Shown here: piece by piece, positions 46,591-58,970 of the stretch
Layout: each line of letters begins with the position of its first letter
How positions within the stretch are numbered: the stretch's first letter is position 1
Assembly (NCBI GenBank): GCA_006538405.1
Contig: BJKQ01000003.1
Coordinates: 806,001 to 870,000, forward strand
Length of the DNA: 64,000 nt
From: Hansfordia pulvinata
Lineage: Eukaryota; Ascomycota; Sordariomycetes; Xylariales
Direction of reading: 5' to 3'
Notes under the pieces: model-generated
What the model was told of the DNA's origin: nothing
Databases searched by the model: none
The model's input: only the letters and a program-made list of their open reading frames with translations
Program-made: the position numbers and the translations under genes

Positions 46591-47367
46591 TTATTCCGCG
46601 TCGCCGAACTCGGCGCGGCCGTCCTTGGAGTTCAGGTAATGGTTGCTACAGAGCGTCAGTCATGTTATGACGGATCTAAAATGCCGAGTTCAAAAGCTCC
46701 CGTTACGTCTTGCTAGGTGAAGACTCACCGGTGGGTAGCCCAGTCCATCATGTAGTAGAAGAACAGCATGGGGGGAGCGACGTAGAGGACCTGAGCGCTG
46801 ACGCGACGGAAGGTGTTGAAGACGGCGGCGTGGCCGGCACCGGCAAAGGGGTTCTGGCGGTTAGGGCTCAGGGCGTAGGTGATGATGCCCTTCTGCTTCA
46901 GGCCACCTGTTGAGAGTCTGTCAGCGACTTATGTTCGGAGTGATCGGCAGAATTGGCTCGTTTCGGTAGATCTGGAATTGGTTGCGCAGGATGCAATTGA
47001 AAAGAACAGTCGATATGCATTCAGACGGGAAATCTTGATGATACCGAAAGCAAGCTTTCTTCAATTGTCATCCAGGGGTTGAGTGTATGTTGACTTGACT
47101 GAACGCCGTCGCTCGTGTCCGATGGCGGGCCACAGGGGCTGTCGCTTACCGAAGTTACCCCATCCTCCGAGGTACCTGCGAATGAATGTGGTCAGTCATC
47201 GTTCGTGCGAGTTTGCGCCAAGTCGATTCGCAATAGCTCGCGACAAGGACGAGTGCCGAGGAGCGAAGGCGGGCTGGTTTGGCCGGCAGAGGAGGGAAAG
47301 TCACTCACTTGCTGTGCTTGCCGATGGGGATGTCACCACCACCTCTGAGGATCTGAGTAGGATGCAT
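46591..47367 (-). CDS. QCR8: Cytochrome bc1 complex subunit 8 (ubiquinol-cytochrome c reductase, QCR8)
   Basis: Four exons: 47367..47309, 47175..47150, 46906..46729 and 46645..46591. Introns are 133, 243 and 83 nt, the frame is kept, and the product is 105 aa. The protein runs MHPTQILRGGGDIPIGKHSK, YLGGWGNFGGLKQKG, then ITYALSPNRQNPFAGAGHAA, a single membrane helix around VLYVAPPMLFFYYMMDW, and the ending HYLNSKDGRAEFGDAE. This matches the small inner-membrane subunit 8 of complex III, which contacts cytochrome b (family knowledge). Exon 2 is only 26 nt and would be missed by simple gene finders. The gene is divergent from PHB1. There is no cleavable presequence, as usual for this subunit. 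Confidence 0.95.
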
Positions 47368-48051
47368 CGTGTCGGTCGCTTGGGTTTCTTGTGGGAGCGA
47401 AGAGGGCGCGGGTCGAGGGGCGTCGCGTGGGGGAGTCGACGGGATGTGTGGTGTGGTGCGAAGTGGTGAGGCAAGGCCAGGTGAGGTTGAATTGCAACGA
47501 GAGGTCATAAATTTGGGCGACGTTGCCGCCTGTCCGAAATGGGACTAGCGCTTCCAGGCTTCGGTGCCAGCTTCCAGTCAACTGCGACCAAATTCCAATG
47601 CGCCCGGCTCCTGCTCAGCAGCCGGTCGGGCGGTCACGGAGGGAAGGAGAGAGGCCGCGCCCCGGTGAGGGCACCACTAGAACAGGCATAGCGCTCCGAA
47701 GAGCAGTACGTACCTCTGCCTCTCCGCCTATTCTGTTTTCGTGCAAGCGCGAGAGCAGCACCAGCAAGAGCAGGCGCAGATGCAGATGCGACCGAAGCTA
47801 TGATGATTGCTTGATCACCACCGGCACCACCCGCTCCGCCACCGTCGTCGACCGATCTGCCTCCTCTCCTCTTCCCAACCCGACTCGGCCTCGCATTCAT
47901 CGCGCTCGAGTGCTCCTTACAGCCCATCGAGCTCCACGTGGTCCTCACGCTCGATCCCGCTGTACCCGAGACACCCGGGTCAGCGTTGCCTCTCAGCTCA
48001 CCAGCGCCGCTTCCTTGACGACATTTTCAGTATCAAAGTTTGTGCCTCGCC
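47368..48051. promoter_or_regulatory. Shared divergent promoter region of QCR8 and PHB1
   Basis: 684 bases between two start codons of mitochondrial inner-membrane proteins transcribed away from each other. A CACGTG E-box lies at 47935..47940. The PHB1 leader is pyrimidine-rich and contains ttttcag at 48024..48030, which could end a 5'-UTR intron. Confidence 0.6.
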
Positions 48052-48897
48052 ATGTCCAGGTTCATCCAACAGCCCCTCCGCTGGGCCGTGCCTGTCGCGA
48101 TAGGCTTCAGCGCCATTCAGTCTTCCATCTACGACGTCCGAGGTGGTTCCCGCGCCGTCATCTTTGACCGTCTGCAGGGTGTCAAGGACACCGTCGCCAA
48201 CGAGGGCACCCACTTCCTCATTCCCTGGCTGCAGCGCAGCATCGTCTTCGACGTCCGCACAAAGCCCCGCAACATCGCAACCACCACTGGATCCAAGGAC
48301 CTGCAGATGGTCAGCCTTACCCTGCGTGTCCTCCACCGGCCTGAGGTCCAGGCGCTCCCCAAGATCTACCAGAACCTCGGCACCGACTACGATGAGCGTG
48401 TCCTGCCCTCCATCGGCAACGAGGTCCTCAAGTCCATTGTAGCCCAGTTTGATGCCGCCGAGCTCATCACGCAGCGCGAAGCTGTCTCCCAGCGCATCCG
48501 CACCGACCTGACCCGCCGCGCCGGCGAATTCAACATTGCGCTCGAGGACGTCTCCATCACCCACATGACTTTCGGCCGGGAGTTCACAAAGGCTGTCGAG
48601 CAGAAGCAGATTGCCCAGCAGGACGCCGAGCGTGCCCGTTTCATCGTCGAGAAGGCTGAGCAAGAGCGCCAAGCCAACGTCATCCGCGCCGAGGGCGAAG
48701 CCGAGTCTGCCGACACCATCTCCAAGGCCATTGCCCGCTTTGGCGATGGCCTCATTCAAATCCGCAAGATCGAGGCCAGCCGCGAGATCGCTGCCACCCT
48801 CGCCTCCAACCCCAACGTCGCCTACCTGCCCGGCGGAGGCTCCAAGAACGGTGGCGGCTCTGGCGGCAACTTCCTGCTCAACGTTGGCAAGGCGTAG
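48052..48897 (+). CDS. PHB1: Prohibitin-1, mitochondrial inner-membrane scaffold
   Basis: Intronless, 281 aa, the usual length for PHB1. The N-terminal anchor helix (PLRWAVPVAIGFSAIQSSIY) is followed by the SPFH/prohibitin domain with GGSRAVIFDRLQGVK, EGTHFLIPWLQ, RVLHRPEVQALPKIY and ERVLPSIGNEVLKSIVAQFD, then a coiled coil (EQKQIAQQDAERARFIVEKA). Prohibitin rings of PHB1 and PHB2 organise the inner membrane and control m-AAA protease (family knowledge). The start at 48052 is the first ATG in frame. The Gly-rich tail GGGSKNGGGSGG before NFLLNVGKA resembles other filamentous-fungal PHB1 proteins. It is the divergent neighbour of QCR8. Confidence 0.97.
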   Translation: MSRFIQQPLRWAVPVAIGFSAIQSSIYDVRGGSRAVIFDRLQGVKDTVANEGTHFLIPWLQRSIVFDVRTKPRNIATTTGSKDLQMVSLTLRVLHRPEVQALPKIYQNLGTDYDERVLPSIGNEVLKSIVAQFDAAELITQREAVSQRIRTDLTRRAGEFNIALEDVSITHMTFGREFTKAVEQKQIAQQDAERARFIVEKAEQERQANVIRAEGEAESADTISKAIARFGDGLIQIRKIEASREIAATLASNPNVAYLPGGGSKNGGGSGGNFLLNVGKA

Positions 48898-50012
48898 AGC
48901 GTCCACCTCTGAGCCTGCCTATGAAAGTTGGGGCTTGCCAGGATACTAATCACGGATGCCGGAATTAGCTCATATGTACAATTAATCTATTCTGCCCGTT
49001 CCTGTTTGAAGGACTGGCAAGAATACTGTTTCAATAGCACTTGGAGGTGAAGGGCCTGTGTCCAGCTCGCACTGGGCAGGAGTTAGCGGTAAGGGCTGGG
49101 TCTACAGTGACGGCACAAGATCGTCATTACTACCATGGCGATAACTTCGTGGCCACAGGGGAGGCGACATGCAACCACGCCCACGTCCTCTTCTTGATAG
49201 CCCGCGTGTTCTCACTCCACTCCAGGCGAAGATGACGAGTATCCAGCCCTCATGCTAGGGGAAAATCTCCAGATACGAAGCCCTCATTTACTCAAGTAGT
49301 GAGAAAGGTTCAAGATTCCAAAAAATTCCACACCAAGTAATGATCCAGACACTTTTCCCCTTGTCGTGACAGCACTTCCCAGTTCGTGCTATAGTTGCAT
49401 TCGTCCATAAAGTACAGCTGGCAGGTTCTGTCTCGACCATGGCCAAGCCTAGAAGTAATGCGAGAACTCAATTTGAGTGGTCAGCCGACCTCAGCCAAAG
49501 AACTCTTCGCGCGAGCTGTGTTCACATCACTAAAAGACCCAAGAAAGCTACAAGATGAAAAGGACGCCGACGAGCAAAGTAGTGCCACGAGTGAGCCGCT
49601 ATGGCTACAACGCAGCTCGTTGTTCCTTATTCATAATGATCACTATGCGCCAGGCCAATGGCCTAAGCGTCAGATCTATATATGATATCCAAGCAGCTGA
49701 GAGATAACGATGAGAAGTATCTGGCGCGCAGCGCGAGCAGCAACCTCCGTAACTTCAAGACGGCAGAGGTGACTCGGCCACGCTTTGAATCAAACCCGCT
49801 ATCGCTGTCATGGGAGAATATCCCAAGATCGCTGTGGCTTCCATGCCATCTGGAACTCGCTTTGCTCTGAAAACTACCACCCGTCTGAGATCTGTGAGGG
49901 TCTTTGGATGGAAGACAGTGCTGCAGCCACCGTCATGGTATCTAACAAGTCTCGCTCAGCCTCTCTAAGAGCTTCGTCTAAGGAAGACACCTTCATCAGG
50001 TGGTGTGGCATT
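48898..50012. other. Convergent 3' spacer between PHB1 and REX3
   Basis: 1.1 kb, relatively AT-rich, with no supported gene. Small frames at 49395..49685 and 49682..49870 have no recognisable content. Confidence 0.6.
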
Positions 50013-52153
50013 TCACGTACGCGCGCCGCCGCGGCCAGCGACCTGCCATTCGCCACCCTCGGGAGCAACAAACTCCTCCCCGCCAGCGCTCAGAGTCCAG
50101 CCCTGCATCTGCATCTTGCGCCACTTGTCCCGGACGCTCAGGCGGACCAGCTCGCCAGCGGCCCGAGCGTCCTCGGCGCTGTCGTGGCCTTGGACAGCGG
50201 CAGTAACCGTGGCCTCCCCGTCGGCGTCTGCGGCGGCCGCCTGGGCATGGTGGTCGACCTGAATCTTGCGGTCCAGGTGCTTCTCCATCAAGGCCTTGAG
50301 ACCGTTGCGCATGGGTAGACCGCGGTTGTGGGGGTATAGCAAGATGGTGTCAATGACGGTCGGGTGGATGATGCGCGCGGCGTTCAAGTCGTTCTCGGAG
50401 CCATGTGCGATCAGCGGCGTGTTGGGGGCCAATAGCTTGAACAGCAGGTTTCGGGCGTCTTTGGGCGACGGGACCAGTTGGAGATTCTGGTTCTGAACCG
50501 CGGTTCCGCCAGCGGGCGGTGCAGCTGGAGCGGTTGGTGGCGTAGGAAAAGGGTCCCCAGCTTTCCACTGCTTGGCGCGCAGCATGTCCTCACTGCTGAC
50601 GCCGGAGTATCGTGTGTTCAGATCGAGAATTTCGCCAAACGGTTTGACGAGAACATCAAGAAGAGCCTCGCCGCCGGGCCACGCAGTTGCCGTCAGCCGG
50701 ATCAGTTCCATACCCTGCGTCGTGTAACCCATCTCGCAATCAAAGCAAACCGCACGATCAGCCGGGGCATCGGGGTTCGGCGGTGTCTCCGCAAAGTTGA
50801 GCACGCCTGCCAGCCGCTTCGGGTCCGTCGTCTTGAAGACATGCGTAGGCGCGGTTGTGCAGCCCGCACTAGCAGCAGCCCCGTCGCCATTATCCTCCAC
50901 GTTCCACTGGCAGCATTTGTACTTGCGCTGAGGTCGTGACCGGTCCACGAGCTGCCGCTCCATGTAATAGATCCTCCCGGGGTGGTGGACACAATTGCCC
51001 TTGGAAACAAGGGCGCCGTCTTCCTCGCGGCGGCCGGGGTAGACGGTGAAGCGTCGAGTGCAACGATCACAGAGCTCGGTGCCGCCTGATGCCTGAACGG
51101 CACCGCGGGCGGCCTCGATATCCCCCTCGCTCGGGATTTGGGACACGTAGCCGAACTGTTCAAGTACGCTGAGGTCGCAGATCAGGTACTGCAGAAACCG
51201 GACCTCCTGTGCTGGGGTGAGGCCAGTCTCCACCACTACCGGGTCCTTCGATGTCCCGCCCGTTTGGCCATCGAGTCCTTGCGATGCATTGGCCTCTTTC
51301 ACCGCCTTGAGGCGCTCTTCCTTCCACTTTTCAACCGTCATGCGCTTGAACGAAGTGATGAGGTTTTTGATGGCGTTGCTATAGACCGATGTCTTGTTGA
51401 TAGCAATATCCTGCTCGTCGTCCAAAACCTTCCATATCAGCTCCTGTTCGGAAAAGAGCAAAGTCTGGGCATCTTGGGCGCTCTCCTTGCCGGACTTGTC
51501 GAGCTCCCTTTTCAGCTCCCGATTGAGGCGGGTGTATTGCTCGTGCAGCAACTTGACAAGTTTCATCCGTATATCATGTTTTGCTGGGGCCTTCTTCAGC
51601 ATGCGAGGGTTCAAGGACTCGGCTTTGCGGGCCACCGGCTGCGCATCCGGATTTGCCGCCTTGGGGGCGGCTGGAGAGGCTTGGGCAGGGCCGGAGGAGG
51701 GAACAGCAAGCCCTGAGCTCTTAGCAGGAGCATGTGTAGCCTTGGGTCTCGCAACTGGGGAGCCGCCCACCTTGGCCTTGCCTGCCGGGCTTGCTGGAGG
51801 TCTGGAGGGAGTTGGCCCCTCGACTTTGGGGGAGGAGTAGAAAGAAGAGAGGCTTCCGGGGTTGGCTTGCTGCGGTGCACAGCCGCGGCTCCGAAATCAG
51901 GGTCTGGGGATATCTTTACACGCTTCCTAGGGGCTTCCTGGTTGCGGGAGAGCGATGTTGGCTCTGCTGACAAGGGCCCAGAGGACGAAGCAGATGGAGG
52001 CTTCGGGGCGGGCGGGGGCGGCTGCTGACCAGTAGCGGCGCCGGGGCCGGCACCGGTGGCGGTGTTGCCCGGATGGCTGAAGAGGCATTGGAAGGCGGTG
52101 CACTTATCTCCGGCCGGACAGGGCAAGGACTTGAGAGATGAGAGGGCGTCCAT
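50013..52153 (-). CDS. REX3: RNA exonuclease 3 (REX3), DEDDh family, frame broken by one base
   Basis: Starts at MDALSSLKSLPCPAGDKCTA (52153). The CPAGDKCTAFQCLFSH segment is the N-terminal Cys/His zinc-binding-like motif of Rex3. The frame shifts by one base at the G run 51828..51832 (C run on the coding strand) within a Pro-rich linker, then continues to 50013, about 713 aa with one base restored. After a helical middle domain comes a CDRC..CVHH Cys/His cluster and the exonuclease: VCFDCEMGYTTQGMELIRL (ExoI Asp and Glu), LIAHGSENDLNAARI (ExoII Asp) and GHDSAEDARAAGELV (ExoIII His and Asp). All DEDDh residues are present. Rex3 trims 3' ends of RNAs such as RNase MRP RNA in yeast (family knowledge). 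No intron with credible signals explains the frame change. Confidence 0.9.
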
Positions 52154-53471
52154 GGCAGCTTCAACACTTAGAGGTGCAGCAGAAGGCGGTCACACAGCAG
52201 GGTGGAAGCTGACAATGGACGGCGGCAGCTGACGATATCTCCGACAGAGGTCCAGAGGAGATGGATGGTGGCTAGGCGGTCGGGCGGGCGGCAAGAGACG
52301 GCCAGGACCGAGCGAGCGATGCAAGCATCAGTGGGGAGGGAGTGGATGCCGTGGACAAGCCTATCCAAGCATTTCCCATACCTGTGCCAGGCACGGGGCG
52401 TTTGCTCGAGACGGCACGCCGGCTTTGCGGAATGAGGCGGAACGGGCTGTGGGCATTGATCAAGGCGAGGGTAGTGGTGGTGAGGCCGGTGAGGTCAGCA
52501 TCAACAGATGTACATGGCCGATGTACCTCCATCTGTCTGGGTCAATTGAGTGGCCATGCATCATGGACGGCAACCAGGCGCGTCGGGGCAGCTTGAAGTT
52601 GCAGGGGTTTCGGCGCTGTTGCGGAGCCCCTCCAGCTCCCCAGCTTCAGGGCTGTCTGGGCTGAGCTCCAGTGCTGCCAGCGGGCCGCGCAGGTCTGAGA
52701 GCAGCCAGGTAGGTCCCTCCACTACGGTACCTTACTTATTCGCTACTACATTATGTAGGTACGGCAAGCAGGTTCGTTCACACACACAAGGCCTTGACAA
52801 AGAAACATCGCAACGTTTATTAGCCTGCGACAGTATGGTAATCACGCCGCCATGCTCAGCTCACAAGTAGTCCAATTCTCGAGGTTCGAGGTTCGCCCCC
52901 CAAACAGTATCCGCGATAGTTGACCAGGTGAGGCTAAAACCATGCTGCTCACTAGACATTCTGAGGTACATATTCATCTTACAGCAGAGATACGCAACTC
53001 CGTCTGGGAGCTATAAGCTCCGGGTAAGGAAGCTCTCATTGGATTGGACCATCTGTAGAGAAAATTGCTGTCTCTCGCTCCTGGCTGTGCACTGCGTTGA
53101 CGAGCGGTATTTTACAGCGTATTCGTCAGTCCAAACCTCGCGACAAGAATTGCGGGCGTTCTATCCCTTCGACTATGCGACTATAACGACATGTATGAAT
53201 CAAAGCCATAAACGAGAGTGATCAGACTTATCCAACCAGGTTTCCTTTCTGGATTTATCAATACTCATCAGCTTGACCCTGTAGTTTTCTAGATGTCGAC
53301 CGTGCCTAGCAGAGACCCTCTCTGCACTGTTTACATCGCCATCGTTGACCTGTAAAGCAGGGACGTTTGTCTTGTAATCATGATGCATCTCAAACACTTA
53401 GCAACATATTCGATACCGCCCGGCCGAGATCCAACAGCCAAGGCCACTCTCGGGCACTGCCAGTTGCCACA

Positions 53472-53663
53472 ATGCGCTGGCCAATCCTCCTCGCCGTCGG
53501 CACAACCTGTTTCCTCTCCACCCGGGCCGCAGCGGCTTCTCCAGCACATCCCCGAAAGCAACGCAACAGGCGAGCACCCGTCTGTCCCGGAACCCCCCTC
53601 CCCCCGCTCTGGCCCGGCGTGGCAGTGGTGGACCGGCCGGGGCCGGGTTTCTTGGGCCGGTAA
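53472..53663 (+). CDS. Possible short secreted-protein frame with signal peptide
   Basis: 63 codons from an ATG: MRWPILLAVGTTCFLSTRAA looks like a good signal peptide (basic residue, hydrophobic core, Ala-rich cleavage region), followed by a basic Pro-rich stretch. The frame ends soon after a C6 run. If bases are missing there, a longer protein is possible in another frame, for example one containing TYGAWGRTTSWPAHTTRE downstream. GC-rich DNA keeps all three frames open here, so I cannot decide. It may be chance. Confidence 0.2.
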   Translation: MRWPILLAVGTTCFLSTRAAAASPAHPRKQRNRRAPVCPGTPLPPLWPGVAVVDRPGPGFLGR

Positions 53664-53996
53664 CGTCGTCACCGTCAGGGCGGGGACCCGAGCACGTCGG
53701 GCTTCGCGGGCACGCTGCGGGCGGAGCGGCTTCGCGACCGGAATCGTGCTGGTTGGCACTGGCACTGTGTCGAGAAGCGCATCAAGCCGGGCCAGCAGCC
53801 GAGATCAGCATGCGCGGGAGGCGGGCGGCCTACCGGTCGTCGGGGGTTTCGTCGTCGCGCGCGCGAACCCCTTTCCCAGGCGACGTTCCTCCCTACCTGG
53901 CAGCCGCGTGCCGGCAGCACCTACGGGGCTTGGGGCCGTACAACGTCATGGCCCGCCCACACGACGAGGGAGACAGTCGTCGAGGTTGACCGGTTT

Positions 53997-54025
53997 CGGC
54001 GTCGGCGTCGGCGTCGGCGTCGGCG
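53997..54025. repeat. Hexanucleotide (GGCGTC)n repeat
   Basis: Four to five tandem GGCGTC units in the gene-poor region. Confidence 0.9.
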
Positions 54026-55043
54026 ACTGGCGGGCCCGCTCGGACTTGGGAGCTTGCTTTTCAGGGGGGCGAGGCAGCCCAGGGGTCAGGGGATAAGGGA
54101 GGACGAAAGCTGCTTTTGACTGCACACCCTAAACGTCGAACGCGTATGGCACGAGGGGATGTGCATGTTTGCAGGGAGTTTCGAATGAGAACGATCATCC
54201 GGGTCCGTAAAGAATTAAGTCTTGAACGGCGGGAAAAGAGACAGCCTCAGAGTGATACATGGAGTTCCTGCTAAGAGTATATATAAGGTAGATTGTGTCA
54301 TACAAGGTACATGTAGGTAGTACAAGATATATGCTGGAGGTGCCTCTTTGGTTAATGAAGCAGTACCTAATGAGAGAAGTTCAAAAGGCTTGACAGATGA
54401 GTCGAGCCGCAAGTATTCACATTACAAGCCATGCATCCAGTTGCAACCTGGACCTTGAGGGGATTCCATAATGGACATGTCGAGCCACGGAGCTGTGCTG
54501 GCACCCAGTTCTTACAGTCTTCCTACCATTTGTCCAACGAGCGCACCTTGCAGCGGGGATAAATCAGTTCACTGGTGCCGCCAAAGGCTCCTGCTCGACT
54601 CACGCAAACAAGACGGAAGCACAGCAGGAGGTATGGTATGGCAGCGAGGCGAAAGTCTCAGGGTTGTCTTGTGCGAGTACACCGTCCGACACACGCCGCT
54701 GCCGGCAGGAATGACGGCGTCTGGACTCAAGCACCCTCGGTGATGATGCCCTTCCATTGCAGTGCAACACAACATCACTCATGCCTAAGATGCTCCAGAC
54801 CGATGCGCGGTGGCTTTGATTAAACCCAAAGCGCTCGAGGGCGAGTGATCTATAAGCCACGGCAGCCCCGAGGGCTTCACACTCTGTTGCGCTGTCGCCG
54901 GTCCTGCTTCTAAATTCTCGTACGATATTCGTAGCCCGCCGCGGACCGGTGCAATTAGACAGCACCCGCCGATCTGGCAGAAACAGCGGGCGACGCGCGA
55001 CTCGGGTCTATCGGCACACGGCACGGGCGAGTCTCGGCTTCTG

Positions 55044-55045
<2 letters not shown>

Positions 55046-55076
<31 letters not shown>
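55046..55076. repeat. (TG)n microsatellite
   Basis: About 15 uninterrupted TG/GT units passing into a CG-rich dinucleotide stretch. Confidence 0.95.
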
Positions 55077-55084
<8 letters not shown>

Positions 55085-58000
55085 CGTACGTGCGCTACTT
55101 CCCCTGTAGTATGTGGGGAGCCACGGCATCATTGTCGCCAGGCTGTGTCTTTCCACCGTCGTCGAAAGAACCCCGAGTTCCACGTCCTCCCGCAGGTTTG
55201 CGTGAACATGAGCGCATACGGAGAGGCGGCTCGCCCGCGGCCGTGCCCAAAGTAGAACAGGCGTCACGCCTGCGCGTGCCGGGATCCGAGAGGCCACGGC
55301 GTCCCGGAAGGCAGCACCTGGACTCGCGACGGCCCGTCTTCCGCTTGACAGGCACGCCGCGGGCTGCCCTTTCGTCGGTGTCACGATGTGTGATGTGTTG
55401 CAAAAGGAGCCGAAAAGCCTGTACTAGCTTAGCCGGCGCGCGATCAACATCAACCCGAGGTGTTCTGTTTCATCACAGAGAGCTTCCAAGGTGCTGCAGA
55501 GGCGAGCTGGTCAGCCAGCCGGTCTCAAACTCAAGATCTGTTTCTGATTGCCATGGCCCGATTCTCGACACAGTATGGGCCCCGCAATCTCCCTGTCAAA
55601 GCCCAACACAGCGTTGCACGGTGTTGCAGGCGCCACTGGCCCAGGCACGTTGAGAGACGGGCCTCTCGCGCCGCGGCAGCTCAGACAGTGTCAAACACCC
55701 TCGTCTCAAACCACCGGCTGAGGACCAGTCTGGAGCGTACAAAGTCGGCCAAAGCCAGCAGTCCGGCGACAAGCCACACGCCTAGGATATGGAGTCTGGA
55801 ATCTAGAGGTGACTGTCGGCGTGGTGAGAGACGATACCACGGCCCCTCGGCTCATAGCCACACACAATACTAGCCCACTGTGAGAGTTGCTATCCTCCGT
55901 AGACCTGGTGGACTGCGTCGGGGCTCGTACTTCAATCATAATCCGTGAACGCATCGTGGCTTAGCTAGGATGGCCATGACGAATACTCAGTGGCAGAGCT
56001 TCTTGCGCGTCCCTTCGACAACACGATGGCTTCGGAGTGTGGAAATGTGAGCTTGCTGTGGCAAGATTGCTGCTGGGTTCTCACACTGACTTGTCTTGGC
56101 TCGAGCAGCTCCCTTTCAAGGGGGCGCCGACGTGAAGCACCATGAACCCGTCTTCGCCCGCTGTGCTGTAATCGTGGGGCCCTTGCGTGTCAGCCCATAC
56201 AGCAGTATGCAGGGTGCTCACCCAGAGGACACAGGGATGACACGTCTCGAGGAAGGCCGACTCGTGAGCGCACATCTTTGAGGAATTGGGAACTAGGTTA
56301 ATGCGACAATGTGAAAGGCAACAATCTGGCAACCGGAGATGCACATCGTTGCTTCTTGGCTGGGCTGGCGTGGACATAGTTGCGAACGAGGCCGAGACTC
56401 GCTTGGACCTGGCGCATCTTGAATCGTTTGGGCTCATTCGTCACAGTTGCCTTGCATGCTCATCAGCATCCTTGTTCACAGGTCACACAGGCACACAGGC
56501 TCCCTTGAGTAGGGCGAGTCGGCACCGCTATGGAGGCGGTTTCGACTTGGAACAACGCCCACGGCGAGATACTCGTATGGAGACAGCAGTGGGCGGTCTC
56601 GGCTACCGGCCGCCAGGGCTGATCAGATCTTGAAGAGCGGAGTGTCAGTATCCGCACTGGATACGATGCGACGACCAGTGCGGAGATGGGACACATGGAG
56701 GCGTGGGAGGCACGCGTGGCACGGAGGATCTGATCGACCGGCTGGCAGACAGGACCCTTGCACCCTGGACGCAGCGGCTACGCTACAGTCACGCCGCCAG
56801 GGAAAAGGTCGGATCTCCAGTCGAGAGGGGCCCCTGTGGGCGAGGCGAGCCCACAGTTAAGCGCTAGCACGGCTGCTTGGGGAAAAGCGGCGGGCAGTGT
56901 GGGAGCTGATGACCAGTCATCACATGGATCTGTCGATAGAGGAAGCCGGGCTCAGCGAATTGCGTCACAGGCCCCAGCCACCATGCCGAGATGGCGACGA
57001 GGGTTGGCCGGACTGGGGACGACTGTGCCTCTGGCGTGTCCGCGGGGCTCGACGGGCGCGAGTGGGCTCGATGGGGGGAGGTGATGAGACATACAGGTGC
57101 GATAGCCGGCTGTCTGTGTGGTGTTTGGCTGCTAGCGCTGCAGTTCGGAGGGGTTTGGAGTGAGGGGGGAGGAGACGGACGAGGGCGGAAAGGGTCGGAT
57201 CGAAGATGAGGGTTGTGCAGAATCTCAGGTGTCGTGGCGAGGCGTCGGTTGCGGCGGCGATCCGGGGACCTCGGGCACAGGTCGCAGCACAAGCCGTCAG
57301 CACGCCCGGTCAGTCAGCTGGAATGATGCTTAGCTGAACAGGGTTGATGGCGAGTCCGGGTCGTACGGGGCAGGGCCAGACGAGGCGGCGAGGCCAACGT
57401 GCGGGCAGTGGTGGCAGGCGATGTCAAAGCTGTGACCCGTCGGGTGGGTAGAGTGCGGGTGTTGACGGGCATAAGGATTCTGCCCTACAACATCGACGAG
57501 TACCTGGTGCCTGGGAGCAGCACCTGGAATAGTCTGTCTGGTGCGAACTTGGGAGACCACTGCAGGGCTGGAGTCTGCGTGTCGGCGGCTGGCGGCCACT
57601 GGAGGCCCCCGGAGGACAGTCCCCGTGACCCGCGAGTCCCGGGTTGCCCCAACGGTTTGGTCGCCAATCCCAACCAGGCTAGTGGCTCTAGGCAGCCTTG
57701 GCAGAATTTTCGACGAACAATTGGACTTCCATTTCGACCTAATAACCTACCTACGGACCATCGAGCTGGGAAAAGCGGGAGCCGTAGGTACCGCCGGCGC
57801 AGAAACGGGTAGTCGGGTACTCGTGCCCGCGCCCGTCCGCGGCCTGCTTGCAATCTTACGGCTCCATACCGATGGTGATGCTGGAGTATGGATCCTAGTA
57901 ATAACAAGATGCCGAGTCTGGCGAATGACACTCGGATTTTCGGCATTTGCCACCGCCTTGTTGAAAGCCCGTCTGTCTTTGCCGGGTTTCCTGGCCGAAC

Positions 58001-58970
58001 TACGGCGTAGCCTGTATTCCGTCGCCTTCTAGGATGGACCCGTCCGCGCCTCCAAGGGACTGGCTTGAGCTCGGTAGAGCCGTCAATGACGTATGGATTG
58101 AGGCAGCCGAGCAGGCGAATGACGGCCCGTGCAAGCGCGAGTGGTCCTACGTAGATACAAGTCGGGGTGGTTGTTTTTGTTGTCATTGCCGACATGGGCA
58201 ACTGACGGGACTGATGAGAGCAGTGACCGACGGGAGGCGGCGAGAATTCGAGACATTTTCCACGCAAAAGCCAAGTACACCTGCACGAGTACTTTTCGGG
58301 GTTCGGCACTGCTCGATGTGCTGGACTGAACAATCAGTCTGCTTGCACATTGAAGTTAGGTAGATACAGACAAAGGTATACGAGCTCAAAGTGGTGCGTA
58401 CTCGAGCATTCGGAGAGGCTCAGTAGGTAGGAAGCAGATGTAGACTGTACGCACCTCGAGAGGTACTGACGCAGTGTGACTGCCGTCCCGGGTCGTCATT
58501 GGCGACGAGGGCTGGCATTCCTGCACCTAAATAACCTCAGATGCTGCTCGTCCACCTTCGAGAGACGGACCTGCGTGAGCCAGTCAGATTCCGCCCACCG
58601 TGCTGCTGATATTCTGCATTCTGCATCCTGCGTATGCACCCAGGTATGTCTGCATCAGTTCACATCAAATTTGCGCGCCTCTGATCCCACTGTTGCGGAC
58701 GACTGCGGAGCACGCCCCTCGAGCTTCTCGCATCTGCACAACCTCAACACTACGGCCGAAGCGCCGCTGTCCCCGACCGCCAAATCCCGAATACATGTTT
58801 GCAGAAGAAGAAAAACAGCCACTTCCCGTCCGACAGCCCTCATCTCTCTTCCCTTTCCCGCTCCCTTGCCTCTGGCTCCTCCCCCGCTCCCGTCTGTCTC
58901 CCGCCCAAACTGGACTCGCTTATTGGACCACATTTGAACGTCAAACCGTGCGAGTACATCCCCGCCAGGC

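Noticed and set aside
57485..58333. 282-codon minus-strand frame
   Set aside because: Arg-rich and motif-free; crosses motif-rich spacer DNA and is contradicted by plus-strand frames.
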